From Acarospora socialis (lineage: Eukaryota; Ascomycota; Lecanoromycetes; Acarosporales; Acarosporaceae), in contig JAMYGW020000011.1 in assembly GCA_025617375.2 (NCBI GenBank), forward strand, positions 620,001 to 684,000: a stretch of 64,000 nucleotides of DNA, written 5' to 3'. The notes beneath the pieces were generated by a model. The model did no database searches, was not told the origin of the DNA, and saw only the letters and a program-made list of their open reading frames with translations. Positions 11,174-23,492 of this stretch are shown here, piece by piece. A program made the position numbers and the translations under genes. Position 1 is the stretch's first letter; each line of letters opens with the position of its first letter.

Positions 11174-11616
11174 GCACTAACTACATCGGTAATTCCGCTC
11201 CGAACGTCAATGTGGAGTGACATCTCAGACTGTCGTCGTCGCACTTGGATAGGCACGGAAGAGGTCATTACTTGTTTGCCTTAACCGTGTTCGGAATGCC
11301 GTAGTTATAGTAGTTACGCCTAATGGCCTGAATTGCTGTGAGTATTCGGGGTTGATCCGCGGGTTTACCTTGGCGCTTGGAAGGTATTTATATTGTCCGA
11401 TGGATGCTGCAGCTTGCGTGCTCGTTAATTCGCTGGACTCTATTCTCAGTCTCCGTTGGAACCGTCATGCATCCATGGGCGAAGGAGCATGGACAAGAGT
11501 CAAGGCCGCGTGAGCCTGACAGTGTCACCTTCGCTTCAACTCGAAGAACACCATATTGAATGAGACCTCTTCTTCGTGCTCTCGATGTGAGATCGCTTAT
11601 AGTATACTTGAGACTG

Positions 11617-13759
11617 CTATCCATGCTTTGTTGTCGACTCGATATGGTCTCCGGGAGACCCCTCACCAGATTTGCGCCACTCGGCGGACCCGCCACCCAG
11701 CCCTGCCTTGCGTAAAATGTCGTCAAGACCGATTTCCTGGCTAATCTCGGCCATACGCTCAGAATCCTTGAGACACCACCATCAGTCAGAACAGAGCCCT
11801 TGAACGAACAACGGCACGGACGAAAATGATGCTTACAGCGTGAGCAACGTCCATGGAACCGAAGAGGATATCCATCTCCTCGAGCGTCAATCGTTTAGTC
11901 TCAGGTACGACCAACCAGACGAACAGGACTCCTCCGAACGTCAGCAGACCGAAGAAGATGAAAGTGCCGTACGTCAGGTGTTTCAGCATGTCTGGGGTAA
12001 TCTGGCCGACGATGAAATTGCTCATCCAGTTAGACGATGCACCCAGTGCGATGCCGTACGCCCTGTTGCTCAAGGGCCAGACCTCCGAGATGATGACCCA
12101 AGCGCAGGGACCCCAGCCTAACGGGGTTAGAAGGCACGTCTGGTCCATTTGTTGGAACACTTACTGTAACCAAAATTGACGACGAAAACCCATCTGTAAA
12201 AATCATCAGATAAGATAAGCTTGTCGCCACAGAGTGGACTGGGACACCTACACGAATGCCACAGCAGCCCAGCCCGCGGCCTTTTGAGTGGCCCACTGGT
12301 ACTGATTCTTCGCAAAGATGACCGCGATGATCATGTGGCAGAGGCCCATACCAATCCCGCCAGTAATCATCACAGGCTTTCTGCCCAACTTATCGATGTA
12401 AAGGACGGCGGGGACGGTGGCGACGAACATGGCTATACCGACAACGCCTGTCGCCAGCAGGCTGGTTGTGTTGCTGCTTGTGCCCAGCGCTTGGAAGATG
12501 GAAGGCGCATAGTAGAGAACTGATGAACCACTTAGTCGTAATACTGGGATATGCTGGTTGATGCTCCCCATGGTTTGCTTACCTGCATTGATACCAGTGA
12601 ACTGTTGAAAGAACATGGTTACCGTCGCGATGATGACCCGGCGAAACATCCCCTTCGTTCGGAACAAGGAACCGATCGCAACGAATTGAAGCTTGAAAGT
12701 ATTCCAGGTAGTGAGGTCAACAAGATGAGGCCACTTCAGCGAAGTGCTGCGTTTCTCAAACACAGACTGTGCTTTGATCTCCAGAAATTCCAATTCAATC
12801 AGTTCATGATCTGGGGGTAGATTGCGCAGGTTTGACAAGACTCGGCGGGCTTCGTCTTCTCGGCCGTGGTGTATGAGCCATCTCGGACTGAACGGCATAA
12901 AGATCATGCCAATCCCCAGCGCCAGCCCTGGCACTAATTGAAGGCATAGAGGGACAAGCCAAGCTGCATCTGACTGAGAGGCGCCAGTGCCTCCGATGAA
13001 ATTCGTGCCATAGTCGATCCAGAAGCTCACCATGATACCGCCAGTGATGGCAAGTTGCTGCAACGCAACGAGGCTCCCCCGAACCTCAGGAGGTGCAACT
13101 TCCGCGTTGTAGTTCGGCACATTGACAGACATGGCTCCAATAGCCAGACCTGGAACGCCTCATCAGCACTGGAGCAATCAGTGTTGGGTGCCATCACTTG
13201 CCTGTAACGAATCGTCCGCCAAGGATGCAGGAAGGTCCCGCTTTGATTGCGCAGCATTGCACAACCACTCCCACCACAAAAATACCAACATTGACCAAGA
13301 TGGCGAACTTTCGGGAAAGAATCTCCGCCAAGAATCCGCTGTAAAGACATCCGAACCAAGCACCGAGCTCAAAGATTGACGTGAGCCAGCCTTTCTTGGT
13401 CTGGTCCTGCACCCAGATACCCATATCTGCCGGTACTTAGCAATCAATACAACCGCTGCGGGTGTACTCAAAACCTCGTACGGTTTCCAAACGAAGTCAT
13501 GGTGAGAAGCCCAGAGAAGACGCCTTGATTGTATCCATACACGAATCTGCCGGGCCAACACAGATCATCAGCCATGGAACCAAGGGGCCCACAAACGGTG
13601 CTGCAGCGCCACTCACCCTCCAAGGCAGGCAAAGCAGGCAAGGCCAAAAACCTTGGCGTTTTTGACAAGAGCGAGTGGACCCGATACTCCAGTAAGAGCC
13701 TGGCGGCGAGCCAAGGCGGCGCTGTCGATGACAGAGCCCGAACGAGTCGCAACAACCAT
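11617..13759 (-). CDS. MFS sugar transporter
   Basis: Eight exons: 13759-13617, 13546-13482, 13426-13202, 13149-12583, 12519-12252, 12193-12165, 12117-11837, 11766-11617; 575 aa. Family marks: GYNQGVFSGLLTMTSFG (helix 1), the GRxxxG region, NVPNYNAEVAPPEVRGSL, FSPRWLIHHGREDEA (PESPR-like), FFQQFTGINA, YIDKLGRKPVM, SWGPCAWVIISEVWPLSNRA and VPETKRLTLEEMD. This is the pattern of the sugar-porter subfamily with 12 helices. Substrate cannot be read; the neighbours suggest a monosaccharide. Exon 6 is only 29 nt and intron 3 (13201-13150) has a GC donor. The C-terminal tail (ERMAEISQEIGLDDILRK) is typical of Pezizomycotina hexose or quinate-type porters. Confidence 0.94.
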
Positions 13760-14483
13760 CTTGACGATGCACAGCAATCTAGACGCAGTTGGCCTTGGAC
13801 AGTTGATAATAAGCTGAACAGCAATAGAAAGTGAGTCTCAACCATGATGGACCAATGTGAGTATATGCGATTGCTCCGTGAAGGATTGCGGAATTCCATT
13901 TAGAGCTAGATCAGTAGATCCACCGAATAGTGTAGTCGATAGGTGCGGTAAGTAAGCGGGAACCTGTGGACGTGGGAGGAAATGCGGGGATAAGGGCTAG
14001 CCATAAAGGGAATTCCGTCTCGTCCCTTGTGGATGATACGTTCGGCTCGGTGGCCAATGGGGGGAAGGTACATCATCATTCCGGGTGAAGACGACTCGTT
14101 ATTATTACTCTATTGAAGAGTGAGTGCCCTACTGTTAGCTACCTGACCTACAAACCTCAAGGATGCAGAGTCTCCTCACTTCAGGGTCTGGAACCTTTGG
14201 ATATTTCACTGAGTTGGCAACTGCAACTGCAGAGCAGTAGATCTCGACGTATCATATGACCAGCTTCAATCGTTGATCAGACACTTCTAGGTTAGATGAA
14301 ATTTGAGACACATGAGTGCTCCGTGATGCTTGCACACACGGTCGTGGGCGGCGCTTCTTCCGGACTAGAATTGCTTGTTGCAGATGACGAACGCTTCGCG
14401 ATAGTAAACTTTATCTGTTGCAATTCGTGAGTTCTATAAGTCGGAGGCTGACCATCAGTGAAAACTGTAGTATCAAGATGCTA
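13760..14483. promoter_or_regulatory. Intergenic, transporter upstream region
   Basis: 720 bp upstream of the sugar-transporter start and downstream of the regulator stop, both on the minus strand. One GCGGGG (13984-13989) and a CCAAT element around 14050 are present. No gene seen. Confidence 0.4.
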
Positions 14484-17151
14484 CTACTGAATATCCTCAC
14501 CTGTAAACATGTAATCATCAAAGAAGACTTGAGCATCAAATTGCAGCTCAGTGTCGGCGAGAAACTCGGAGGAAAGCTCTGGCCACATGGTGTCATGTCT
14601 CTGGCCACGACCGGTCAAAGTATTCTTGTTGCTAGCCGCTGTAGGCACATTCTGCAGCGTAATGATGAATAAGATTCTCTGAGTTGACCACCGTAGTTCA
14701 GGAAATACCAGGGTACTGTAACTCACCTCCAACCGTTCCCCGGATATGTGCCGTCCTCGAAAATCGTAGAGTCTAATGAAAGTGCTGATCTTGTCACTGA
14801 CAATACTCAAGTCCACATCTCGCAAGCCCATCTCCCGCTGGTCAAGCACGGCATCGACCCATCCGGCTCCAGCATAGAACTCGGCCATATCTTTCACAGA
14901 CTGTCTCAGGAACTGATAGTTGGCTCTTGCTATCAGCGAAAGGTATGAAAAAGTAGATTCAGCCGCCGCTTTCGAGCCGGTGGAAATCATAGTGCCTCTT
15001 TGGTAATCTTCCAAATAAAGAACCATCGAAGGCGACACTTCACTTGGGATAGGAAACGCGGATGGCCTCCTGTCTATGGGAATCTTCACGGTATCTGACT
15101 GATGATTTATGTCGCGGAGGTACGCACAAGCTGCGTGAAAAAAAGACTGATTCAGAAAGAAAGTTGCCAAAAGGGTACGGTCATCGATGAGTTTCGCGAA
15201 TGTGAGCAGGTCAGTAATGGACTTGATGGCATTCCGGTACAACTTCTCAGTCACCTTTCGTTCGATAGAACTGGAGCTTTTGCAATGTCTGAAAGGATTG
15301 GAGCCTCCATTGCTGGTGAATGAGTTATTGTCAGACTTCATCGACGTTGCCTCATCGACAACAAGACTTTCGTGTGTAAGAAATGCTATTTGTAGATGGA
15401 AGAACAAATGCAAGAGCAGATATGGGCCTGCTTGACGTGATTTGACGGCGGCTTGGTAAAAGATCGCACCGAACCGGATCTCTTGCGGTATCAGTTGATA
15501 TCTTTGAACTATGTCACCCTGGAGCCCTTCAATTTGCGCCTTGCGTTGCTTTGCTTCCGTGCATGATTGGGTGTGATAATCATAGCTAGACTCGGTATTA
15601 AGGAACTCGATTGATGCCGCATAGGCTTGCATCATCCGCACTGTATAAGGGAATACACAGGTCCTGATCGCTCCCGGAACACCACCAGGGCCTGCTTGTA
15701 TGATTGCAATATCGATGTCTTTGGGTAGTCGTATACTGATCTCGTGACGCTTGACACTGGGTACGCGGCCTGTACCACTGGATAGACATGTGTCCTGAAC
15801 GAAAATGCACCAGAAAAGAACAATATGGGCAGACCTCTCGAATGTCAATGAATCAACGTAGTTGAGCGGTGACGCAGATGCATACGCAGCCAACTCTTCC
15901 GCGTCAGTCCCGCTGTTCGTCGGAGACTGGCCGACCATGGAACCCGTGGAACTATGTTCTCGATGGAGACCCAGTTCTTGAGCCATTCTCAGAGACATTC
16001 CCATGAACATCCACATCCCTAGCAGAAATTAGCTCAATTTCAGTCACTGTACTTGAGGAGCTCCAAACAACCCGGACCATACCAGCCTCGTTGTTCTGTC
16101 CAAATTCTACCCACGAAAGTAACAACATTCCGGCCACCACATCAGCAGATGGAATGCTCAGCAATGGCATCAGAAGTTCTTTCGCTCTCTCTAAGAATGG
16201 CAGCGCAAATTCCCAGCGTTCCCTCTTTTTCCCGCTTGCCACGGGATCAAGATACCGTGAGAACATTGCGGGCTGGCAAAATCGAGCCGATAGAGCTGAT
16301 ATGGAACAGATGAGGAAGGTAGAAACTTTGCCATTTTCAATGAGCCGGTTCAGGTACGGGAGGCTTACAAAACCGAAGTGATCACCATAGTATTCGAAAA
16401 ATGCCTCCAACAGATGGGGGAGCAGTTCCACTGATGGTAGACCGCTTGTGCTGTCGAAGATTGGCATGCAAGTGGTGTGCGTTGATCGTTCGGTAAACTC
16501 GCACCCGCCGAGCGGCGAGTCTCCGGAACTAGGAGCCTCGCAGACAGCCGCAGTAGGATGCTGTCTGATCTTGAGTTTGATCTTCTTGTGTCCTGGAGCT
16601 ATTGCAGTCGGACCAAGATGCCTGTAATAGTGGAGTGTCGATTCAGCCGCGTCCTCTTTCGGGGAATCAATCTCCGAACTTTTTGAACGTTGACCCATAG
16701 ATCCCTGGTCGTCAGGTACGACGGGAGCGCTTCGGTCATCATGAATACCAAACAGTCCACTAGTAGGGGGACCACCAACGCAAGCCCAAGTGTTCTGATG
16801 TTGCTCTTGGTCCCGTCCAACTCGGTTCTGCTCCGAAAGAGGAGCCGACGGCGAAGTGTCTGTGGAAGCGTACCGCTGACTTGATGATGAATCAGCGGTA
16901 TTCAACATTGTCCCACTTTGACGCCTTCGTCCATCCTCCTTGGGCCAGACGCAGTCCCGACCCAAATGGATGCAATGCGTACATGGCTTGACAGACGAGT
17001 CTGATAAGCCAAAGGCCGGTTCTCCACCCAAGCAACGTCTCTTCAATTTTCGGCAGCATTCGCAAGCAAGAGCCGAATATTTTACCCTCTTATGGGAGGT
17101 GAGTGGAGAACCTCCGAAGTCATGAGCGGTTCTGATTTCCATAGAATCCAT
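14484..17151 (-). CDS. Zn2Cys6 fungal transcription factor
   Basis: Three exons (17151-16083, 16018-14727, 14651-14484), 842 aa. The N-terminal binuclear zinc cluster is C-x2-C-x6-C (CECCRKLKRRC), a 16-residue loop, then C-x2-C-x6-C (CTHCIHLGRDC). The loop is longer than the usual 5-12. Downstream is the fungal-specific regulatory domain: MLLLSWVEFGQNNEAG, then after the intron MWMFMGMSLRMAQELGLHRE, the family's hallmark block. It probably activates genes through CGG-containing sites. Directly upstream, on the same strand, of the sugar transporter and epimerase, which makes it a candidate local regulator. The second intron (14726-14652) is 75 nt, stopless and in phase, so its retention would still give a full protein. 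Confidence 0.92.
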
Positions 17152-17554
17152 GAACAGCTGAATGAGAGAATGACTCGAAGCTAGACTGAGGCACCTGGTC
17201 TCATCGCGAGATGATTCAATTGTGCCTCCATGATATCATGTTGATAGTCACTATAGTAGAATTAACATGACGTCGAGTGCGATCAATTAAATGAGGTACA
17301 ACTTGTAAGCAGTCAGGGAGCGAGGCGGAGGTCCGCGTTGCCCCGTTAGGCGTGCCGAATATATGGTCCTAGGTCATAAATAAATGTCCGAGGCTAGATG
17401 TGAGAGGTTGCGGCAGACTTGATGTATTGGAGTGCTCCATTGGCATTCATTTACGACCTAGAACTATATAGGTACAGTACTGTACTACACACCTAATCTA
17501 CCCCCCAAACCGTTTCCACCACCCCTTCATCCCAACCCTAAGAACAGCCTCACA
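17152..17554. promoter_or_regulatory. Divergent promoter region
   Basis: 400 bp between the Zn2Cys6 regulator (-) and the DUF1770-like gene (+). The part next to 17555 is pyrimidine-rich, as in fungal leaders. No particular site assigned. Confidence 0.45.
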
Positions 17555-18382
17555 ATGTCCAACCCAGCCCTCGAACTCGCCTCAACCATCCAAACCGCCT
17601 CCATCAACCGCAGTCCCTCCCCACACCACGACCTGAACCCCTCAACGGCCGCCTCCCGCAAACAACCCGTCACAGTCTCCGACTCCGAGAAAAGCAGCAC
17701 CAGCATCCCCTCCTCCGGCATCAAGCCCATCCCGCGCCGCAAAGCGCTCCCTCCTCTCCCGGACCTGCGCTTCGAGCAGAGCTACCTGGCCAGTCTGCAG
17801 GGCGCGGAGTCGTGGGTGCGGATCGCGTGGATTACGGTCAGGGATCAGGTACGTATGCTGATTTATTCCCGTTTTCGTCCTAACCCTTATCTGGAACACA
17901 ACACATACATCACGCTACGCTACGCTACATTCATAATCTGTCAATCTGCTCTGCTGTCAATTAGGAGAGAACCGCTGCTGTTGCTACGGAGAACTAACGG
18001 CACCCGCCCCGGTATACGAACAGGTCCTCCTCCCCCTCCTCCAAGGCACCCTCTGGACGCTGGCGCTCCAGGGCTGGCGCTTCTGGAACCGGTCGGCCAA
18101 GTTCAGCGGCGCGAACGTGGGGAGTCGCATCCGGCGATGGTGGTGGGGGGTCAACAATTGGGAGATTCCGGCTGAACGAAATGCGCGAACCGCTGCGGTG
18201 GGGATGAGTCAGAGTGAGAGGTTTGCGGGTGAGGTTGGGGAGGTGAGTTTCCTTGTTATCTTCTGGCGGTGGGAAAGGTTCCTGTTGTTGGGTGGGGTTT
18301 CGGTGGTCGGTGTGCGCGGGATGGGGCTAATACGGTTGGGTAGTATTATACGGGCCAGTTTTCGAATCCGAGTGGAGATTGA
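17555..18382 (+). CDS. DUF1770-like fungal protein
   Basis: Three exons (17555-17848, 18024-18242, 18344-18382), 183 aa. Its order, ELASTIQTASINRSPSPHHD, LPDLRFEQSYLASLQGAESW, RIAWITVRDQ, LLQGTLWTLALQGWRFWN, YYTGQFSNPSGD, resembles a family of small uncharacterised fungal proteins that I recall as DUF1770. The family name is from memory. The hydrophobic segment after the first intron may touch a membrane. No function is known to me. The introns are 175 and 101 bp, long for this window. Convergent with the WHIM gene. Confidence 0.75.
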
Positions 18383-18900
18383 GGAGCATTGGGGCTGCGG
18401 GTGTGGACAGGGTGAGTTATCTGCATAGTTTGGAGGCATTTGAGGCGTTTGTTGGAGCTTGGGTTGGTGGTTCAGTCTCGGTTGTACGAATGTTGATCTG
18501 CTAGGATGGGTCATCGATCATAACGCTGGGATTATATGTCCATTGAGTCATGAGATTGTCTGGTGTTCCCGGCAGAGAATCGACGTGGGTACCCGCCCTA
18601 CTACCTACTTCTAATCTATATTGCTGTGCACATACCTCCACAGTACGAACGCGCCGTCTGTGTATGGGTACGGGATAGCTCCGAGCGCAGACTCCAGGAC
18701 ATGCTTATATGCATGACTGAACCTTTACTCCAGGAATTGTTCTGAAAACAGTCCCGAGAAAGACATACAATGCTTGAGGTTCAAAAAACACCATCTAGAT
18801 ATACCCTAAACTCGAACATTGATCCAAAGACTCTGCCGGCCGCACATAGCGGAGTGCGGGCCCACTAACATGCTAATCCCATGCTGGCTTCTGCCACTAG
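18383..18900. other. Intergenic, convergent 3' ends
   Basis: About 520 bp between two facing genes. Nothing recognisable. Confidence 0.5.
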
Positions 18901-20974
18901 TCACTGAGTTGCCCGAGGAGGCTCGTCTTGTGGACCTGGTGGAGGTAGCACTCGAATTGCATCATGGATCGTAGGACTTGCTCTCATCGGATCTGGTGCT
19001 GAGTGGACTGTTGGTAGCATGGGCTGACTGATAGCGGTTGCTTCATGTTTGAATTTCGAGATCACCGTTGGTTGTGGGTTCCGTGTTTCTAACCGTTCCG
19101 ACTTCTCGATATGACCATTGACCTTCAGGTCGCCTTTCTTGTGATACCGTAGCTGCACAACCAGACTACGTCCAGACTCGTACGCAGCTCCGGCGTCATC
19201 AGTATCACTGTCTCCCTCACTCATGTCTTCGTCGTCGGCCTCATCGTCATCAATCACCGGCTCGTCCACGTCATCATCGTCGTCGCCCCCGTCCCATTCG
19301 CCTTCACTGGACTCACTCCCCATCTCGTCCACGGAGTTGTAGCCTGGAATATGGTTGCTACCTTTGGCCCAGCCATCGACTTCCTTCCTGAGCCCAGAGC
19401 GCCTCAGTCGGCCATTAGTATGGGGCTGCTCTTGGCCATCCACTCCTGTCTCTGGTTCCCCATCAGTGAGAGATAGTTTCTTAGTAGTCTGAGTACTCAA
19501 CAACGTTTCGCCGTAAGCGCCGCGGGCCCTAGCCTTGACCTGCCTACCGCTAGCTGTGAACGTTGGCCCACTGGGCTCCGCAGGAGTATTGATGCCAGAA
19601 TTTCGAGTAGAGCGTCGAGCAGAGGTTGCGTCTGAGCCATCCTCGTCTTCGTCAGAGAACGTGTATCTCATTCGTTTACCTCGTGTACGTCCTTCGTAAA
19701 GCGAGAAACCCGGTTCTGGCCGGGTGAACTGTGCTTTGCGGGCGTTGCGATAATCACGCCGTTTCCGTTTCTATAACGCCTCTTAGTAAACAGCCCACAG
19801 AAGAAGACCAGAGGAAATGTACCTCTTCCGACGCTTCAAATCTTGGAATAGCGAGCAAGATCCTCTCCTTCAGTCGTCTTGCGGCCTGACTACCTTCCTC
19901 ACCTAGTTTTTCTGCAACTTCCTTGAGCTCGTCTATACTACCAGCGACACTCCTCCAAGTGTTGTGCTTCAAGATGGGATTGCTCTCGCGGTATAACCTG
20001 AAGTGCGTATCGTCCTGGCCCTCAACAAGCCAGTATCTCCTCTTATCACCATCTCGACCCCACGGTTGGACGGATAAAGGCTGGTTAAGATCATCGTCAT
20101 GTCGTTGTTGCTTGTAAGACTCTTTGATGACCGCTAAGACAGCCTCGGAGGAGTGAAGCGACCAAAGGATTAGGGCTTTTAGAAGGGTAAGCTATAGCGT
20201 TGCTATTAGTTTCTATTACGTCTCTGTGATGCTATCGAAAGACAACTAGGACATACTCGCTGTGCGGGATCCATTGTATTGAAGCTTTTGCCGCCATGTA
20301 GGGGATTGGCGAGGTTCCATGATGGTGGCCATTGGTTCTCGTGGGCGTGGACAGCTTCCTCCAATGCCCGCTGATGATGCCCTCTCCTTCACGGTGAACC
20401 TCATATTAGCAATGCTTCTCGAAGTACACCGCCTGGAGAGAGCTGCTATAGGTCGAAGTGACCACTGTTGCCTCCTAGGGGCACATGAAGACTCACTCGA
20501 CATCCTTCTTACGGTTCAGGACCAGGCCCAGTAGCGCACAGAGTAATCTTTCCACTTGCTCCCCCGGTACAGAGTCCACAACACCTTTCTCAATATCTTG
20601 TGGGCCATATTGTGGTAGGGATTTGGGGAAGACATCGTTGAAGCGCGAGCGAAACATCACTATAAACTGTGCAACCACGGAGTTAGCTTACGAAGAGCGA
20701 CAACAACGACCGGGCCGACCTGACACTGGCAGGAAAATGTCGTAAACGCGTTCAAACTTACAGCAATGTCTGGATTGTCCGCCAGAACGTTTTCATGCGG
20801 CGGTGATGCTGGCCGCTTCCGCTGGCTTGACGGACGCCCGGTGGGATCCGTGTTGTGACTGGTGCCATTCTTCAGATAACGATCAAGTGTTCCTTCTCCG
20901 ACAGTTGAGTTGAATTCCTCTTCGTTGTCTGTGGATGGCAGGGAGGAGAGCGAAGAGAGGTCTGACGAAGACAT
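18901..20974 (-). CDS. WHIM/DDT-type chromatin-remodelling protein
   Basis: Five exons: 20974-20762, 20666-20497, 20386-20257, 20191-19823, 19770-18901; 583 aa. After a Ser-rich start come FRSRFNDVFPKSLPQYGPQDIEKGVV and LLCALLGLVLNRKKDVE (DDT-like helices), then LTLLKALILWSLHSSEAV and VQPWGRDGDKRRYWLVEGQ, the pattern of the WHIM motif found in ISWI partners such as Itc1. The C-terminal third is acidic (an Asp/Glu run near DDDDDVDEPVIDDDEADDED) and probably disordered. It probably acts in the nucleus with an ISWI-type remodeller; the complex is inferred. The third exon depends on an acceptor ending GAAG at 20387, backed by frame and by RGHHQRALEEAV. Confidence 0.83.
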
Positions 20975-22453
20975 ACTCTCAAGCGTTGGGTCTGGTGTCG
21001 GCTAGGCAGATTTACAGCATGGGAAAGTCGATGTGGGCAGACTGAACGTCTACGGAGCTACGACAAGCGCGATTGATTCGCGGATAATTCGTCTATTGCA
21101 TATGGCACAGAAGGGGCTTCACGGTACAGCGAAAGTCTCAGTTAACAGCCATCAATACATTCTCTGGTTTTCTCTTCAGCGGGCCTCCCTTGAAAGCTTC
21201 CGTCAAGCTGATGGGTCAAATTGGGGGTGTAATGGGTGACACCACGAACGAGAGCTGAGAGAGACGTCCAAGTCGGTCAAGCATAGCCGGGAACGGCCCG
21301 AATGCGACCCTAACGCTATCTCGTTCAGCTCTGAAAGGCGTAACGACGACTTTGACCTTTTCTGCTCTGACAGGTAACGGTTTTCAAACGCGTTGTGCTT
21401 TGGACAATGCCCTTGCACCATTCGAAAGTCCAGAGGGCTCTCTGCTAGAAGGATATACTTCGTATTCTCAGATACAGCCATCAGCCCCCGACCGGTAAAC
21501 CTCGGCTGTCTGGCGTAACCGGTGTTATGTTCCAGGCGCGCGACCGTGAAGTATAGCACACTTTTCGATTACATCCAGGATCGCCGGTTCAGTTTCACGC
21601 TCGTTTCCATTGTCCCGGAGTCAGATAGGTTGCAGTGATTTCCAGACTCCATTCTCGCCATTCCTCCTGGGGGTGGTTGGTGGTATTCGGGATCATAGTA
21701 AGCCCAGCTTTCGATTCAGCAGAACTATGCAAACAAGGTCTTCAAGGCTAAGATTTCTCATAACCAAATACATTTGAGAAAGGTCAACAGAGCATAACGG
21801 AGAGCAGAATTGATGGTCTTCGATCATCGTGATGGTAGAGAAATCTCTAAAGTGTGGCACGAATAGATAGGAAATCAGTGGTATATGGAGATAGAACCTC
21901 AGAGATATTCAGGAGTTGTGTTGATATTTCAGTATTGGAGAAACGAACGTATAGAACGTGGTGGCCAAGAGAATCACCACACACTCGAATGGTAATCGTT
22001 GTTGACGATCTCCTTGCAAGAAGGTCTCGAGTTTCCCTACTACAGATCATCAAAAGGAGTTTCTGAAGACGAGTATCACCAGTTTCTGACCAAAGTGCGG
22101 GCCTGAGAGGTCTTAAGGAATGAGTTAAGCCTCGAGCCCACGTGGGGTAGGATACCTATTGTAACCTGCTTCACGAGACCAACCAAGTGCTGTAACTTCC
22201 AAATCATCGACCATGCTTGAATTTGCCACATAGCAACATAAGGCTTACGTCTTGAGATTGCTTCACATCATTGCAGCATGGGTGGAAGACGACCTTGTGT
22301 GACGGTTAGTGTGATAGCCTGTAACGTGGTCTAGTCCTGAAAGAGACGTCTAAGCGAGACCATCGAAGTTCAGCCCACAAAGCGAATATTGAGCCCTCGA
22401 CAACATCATTGATTAAGACTCAGCGCATTTCAAGGACAGGCGCTCAGCTCACG
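20975..22453. promoter_or_regulatory. Long divergent intergenic region
   Basis: About 1.5 kb between the WHIM gene (-) and ribosomal protein uL2 (+), the longest gene-free stretch in the window. The largest frame inside (21203-21559, minus) has no recognisable content. It must contain the uL2 promoter. No RNA gene or repeat found by eye. Confidence 0.45.
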
Positions 22454-23492
22454 ATGGGTACTGCTTCCGTTCTTAATATCAATGGTCCATCAGTTTGGAG
22501 GACAACTGCTAATGGCTGTTTGACTCTTAGGTCGCGTTATCCGAAATCAGAGGAAGGGTCGTGGCTCGATCTTCAGTAAGTTCTTATACTAACTTGGGAA
22601 ATGGATGAAGAGGAGAACTGACCATTCGATCAGCTGCCCACACTCGCTTGAACAAAGCACCCGCACAATTCCGAACCCTTGACTACGCCGAACGACATGG
22701 CTACATTCGTGGAGTAGTGCGAGATATCATCCATGACCCAGGTCGTGGCGCACCACTTGCTAAAGTTGTCTTCCGCGATCCATACCGATTCAAACTTCAC
22801 ACCGAGACGTTTATAGCAAACGAAGGGATGTACACTGGACAATTCATCTATGCCGGAAAGAACGCAACACTGACGGTGGGGAATGTCTTGCCTCTGGGGG
22901 TCGTGCCTGAGGGTACTGTGGTGACCAACGTCGAGGAAAAGGCTGGAGACCGAGGCGCCCTAGGTAGGACCTCAGGTAACTACGTGACGGTGATTGGACA
23001 CAACCCAGATGAGGGCAAGACACGAGTGAAGCTACCAAGTGGCGCCAAGAAGGTCATCAAGAGCTCGGCCCGGGGCATGATCGGTATAGTTGCTGGTGGA
23101 GGACGAACGGACAAGCCATTGCTGAGTATGTGACTGTTCTCGTATAAGGAACTTTGAGGGCTTGACCCACTGACGACTCATTGTAGAGGCATCACGGGCC
23201 AAGCATAAGTTCGCTGTCAAACGCAACTCATGGCCCAAGACTCGCGGTGTTGCCATGAATCCCGTTGACCATGTAAGTACCATGTGCCCTTATCACCTCC
23301 ATTTGAGCATCGAGCATCCAAACAGACCCTGTTGCTAACTTGTAATGCTTGTAGCCTCACGGTGGTGGTAATCACCAGCATATCGGTAAAGCCTCAACCA
23401 TATCCCGTTACGCAGCACAAGGTCAAAAGGCTGGTCTCATTGCTGCCAGGAGAACTGGTCTATTGCGGGGTACTCAGAAGACGAAGGATTAG
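22454..23492 (+). CDS. RPL2: 60S ribosomal protein uL2 (L8; yeast L2)
   Basis: Five exons: 22454-22457, 22531-22575, 22634-23125, 23187-23272, 23355-23492; 254 aa, the standard length. Reads [16 protein letters not shown], then [84 protein letters not shown] and [18 protein letters not shown]. uL2 helps shape the peptidyl-transferase centre of the large subunit; its conserved His lies in the [13 protein letters not shown] loop. The first exon is only four bases (ATG plus G), a common fungal ribosomal-gene design. The remaining introns are also at phases that keep the frame. Confidence 0.97.

Larger units (their letters stand above)
10644..11616. other. Intergenic between epimerase and transporter
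   Basis: About 1 kb upstream of the epimerase and downstream of the transporter stop. It holds GCGGGG boxes (11094-11112) and a 15-bp inverted repeat (11111-11125 and 11159-11173). Scattered open frames have no recognisable content. Confidence 0.6.

Noticed and set aside
21203-21559. Open frame of 118 codons (-) in the long intergenic region
   Set aside because: No recognisable motif or protein-like pattern.
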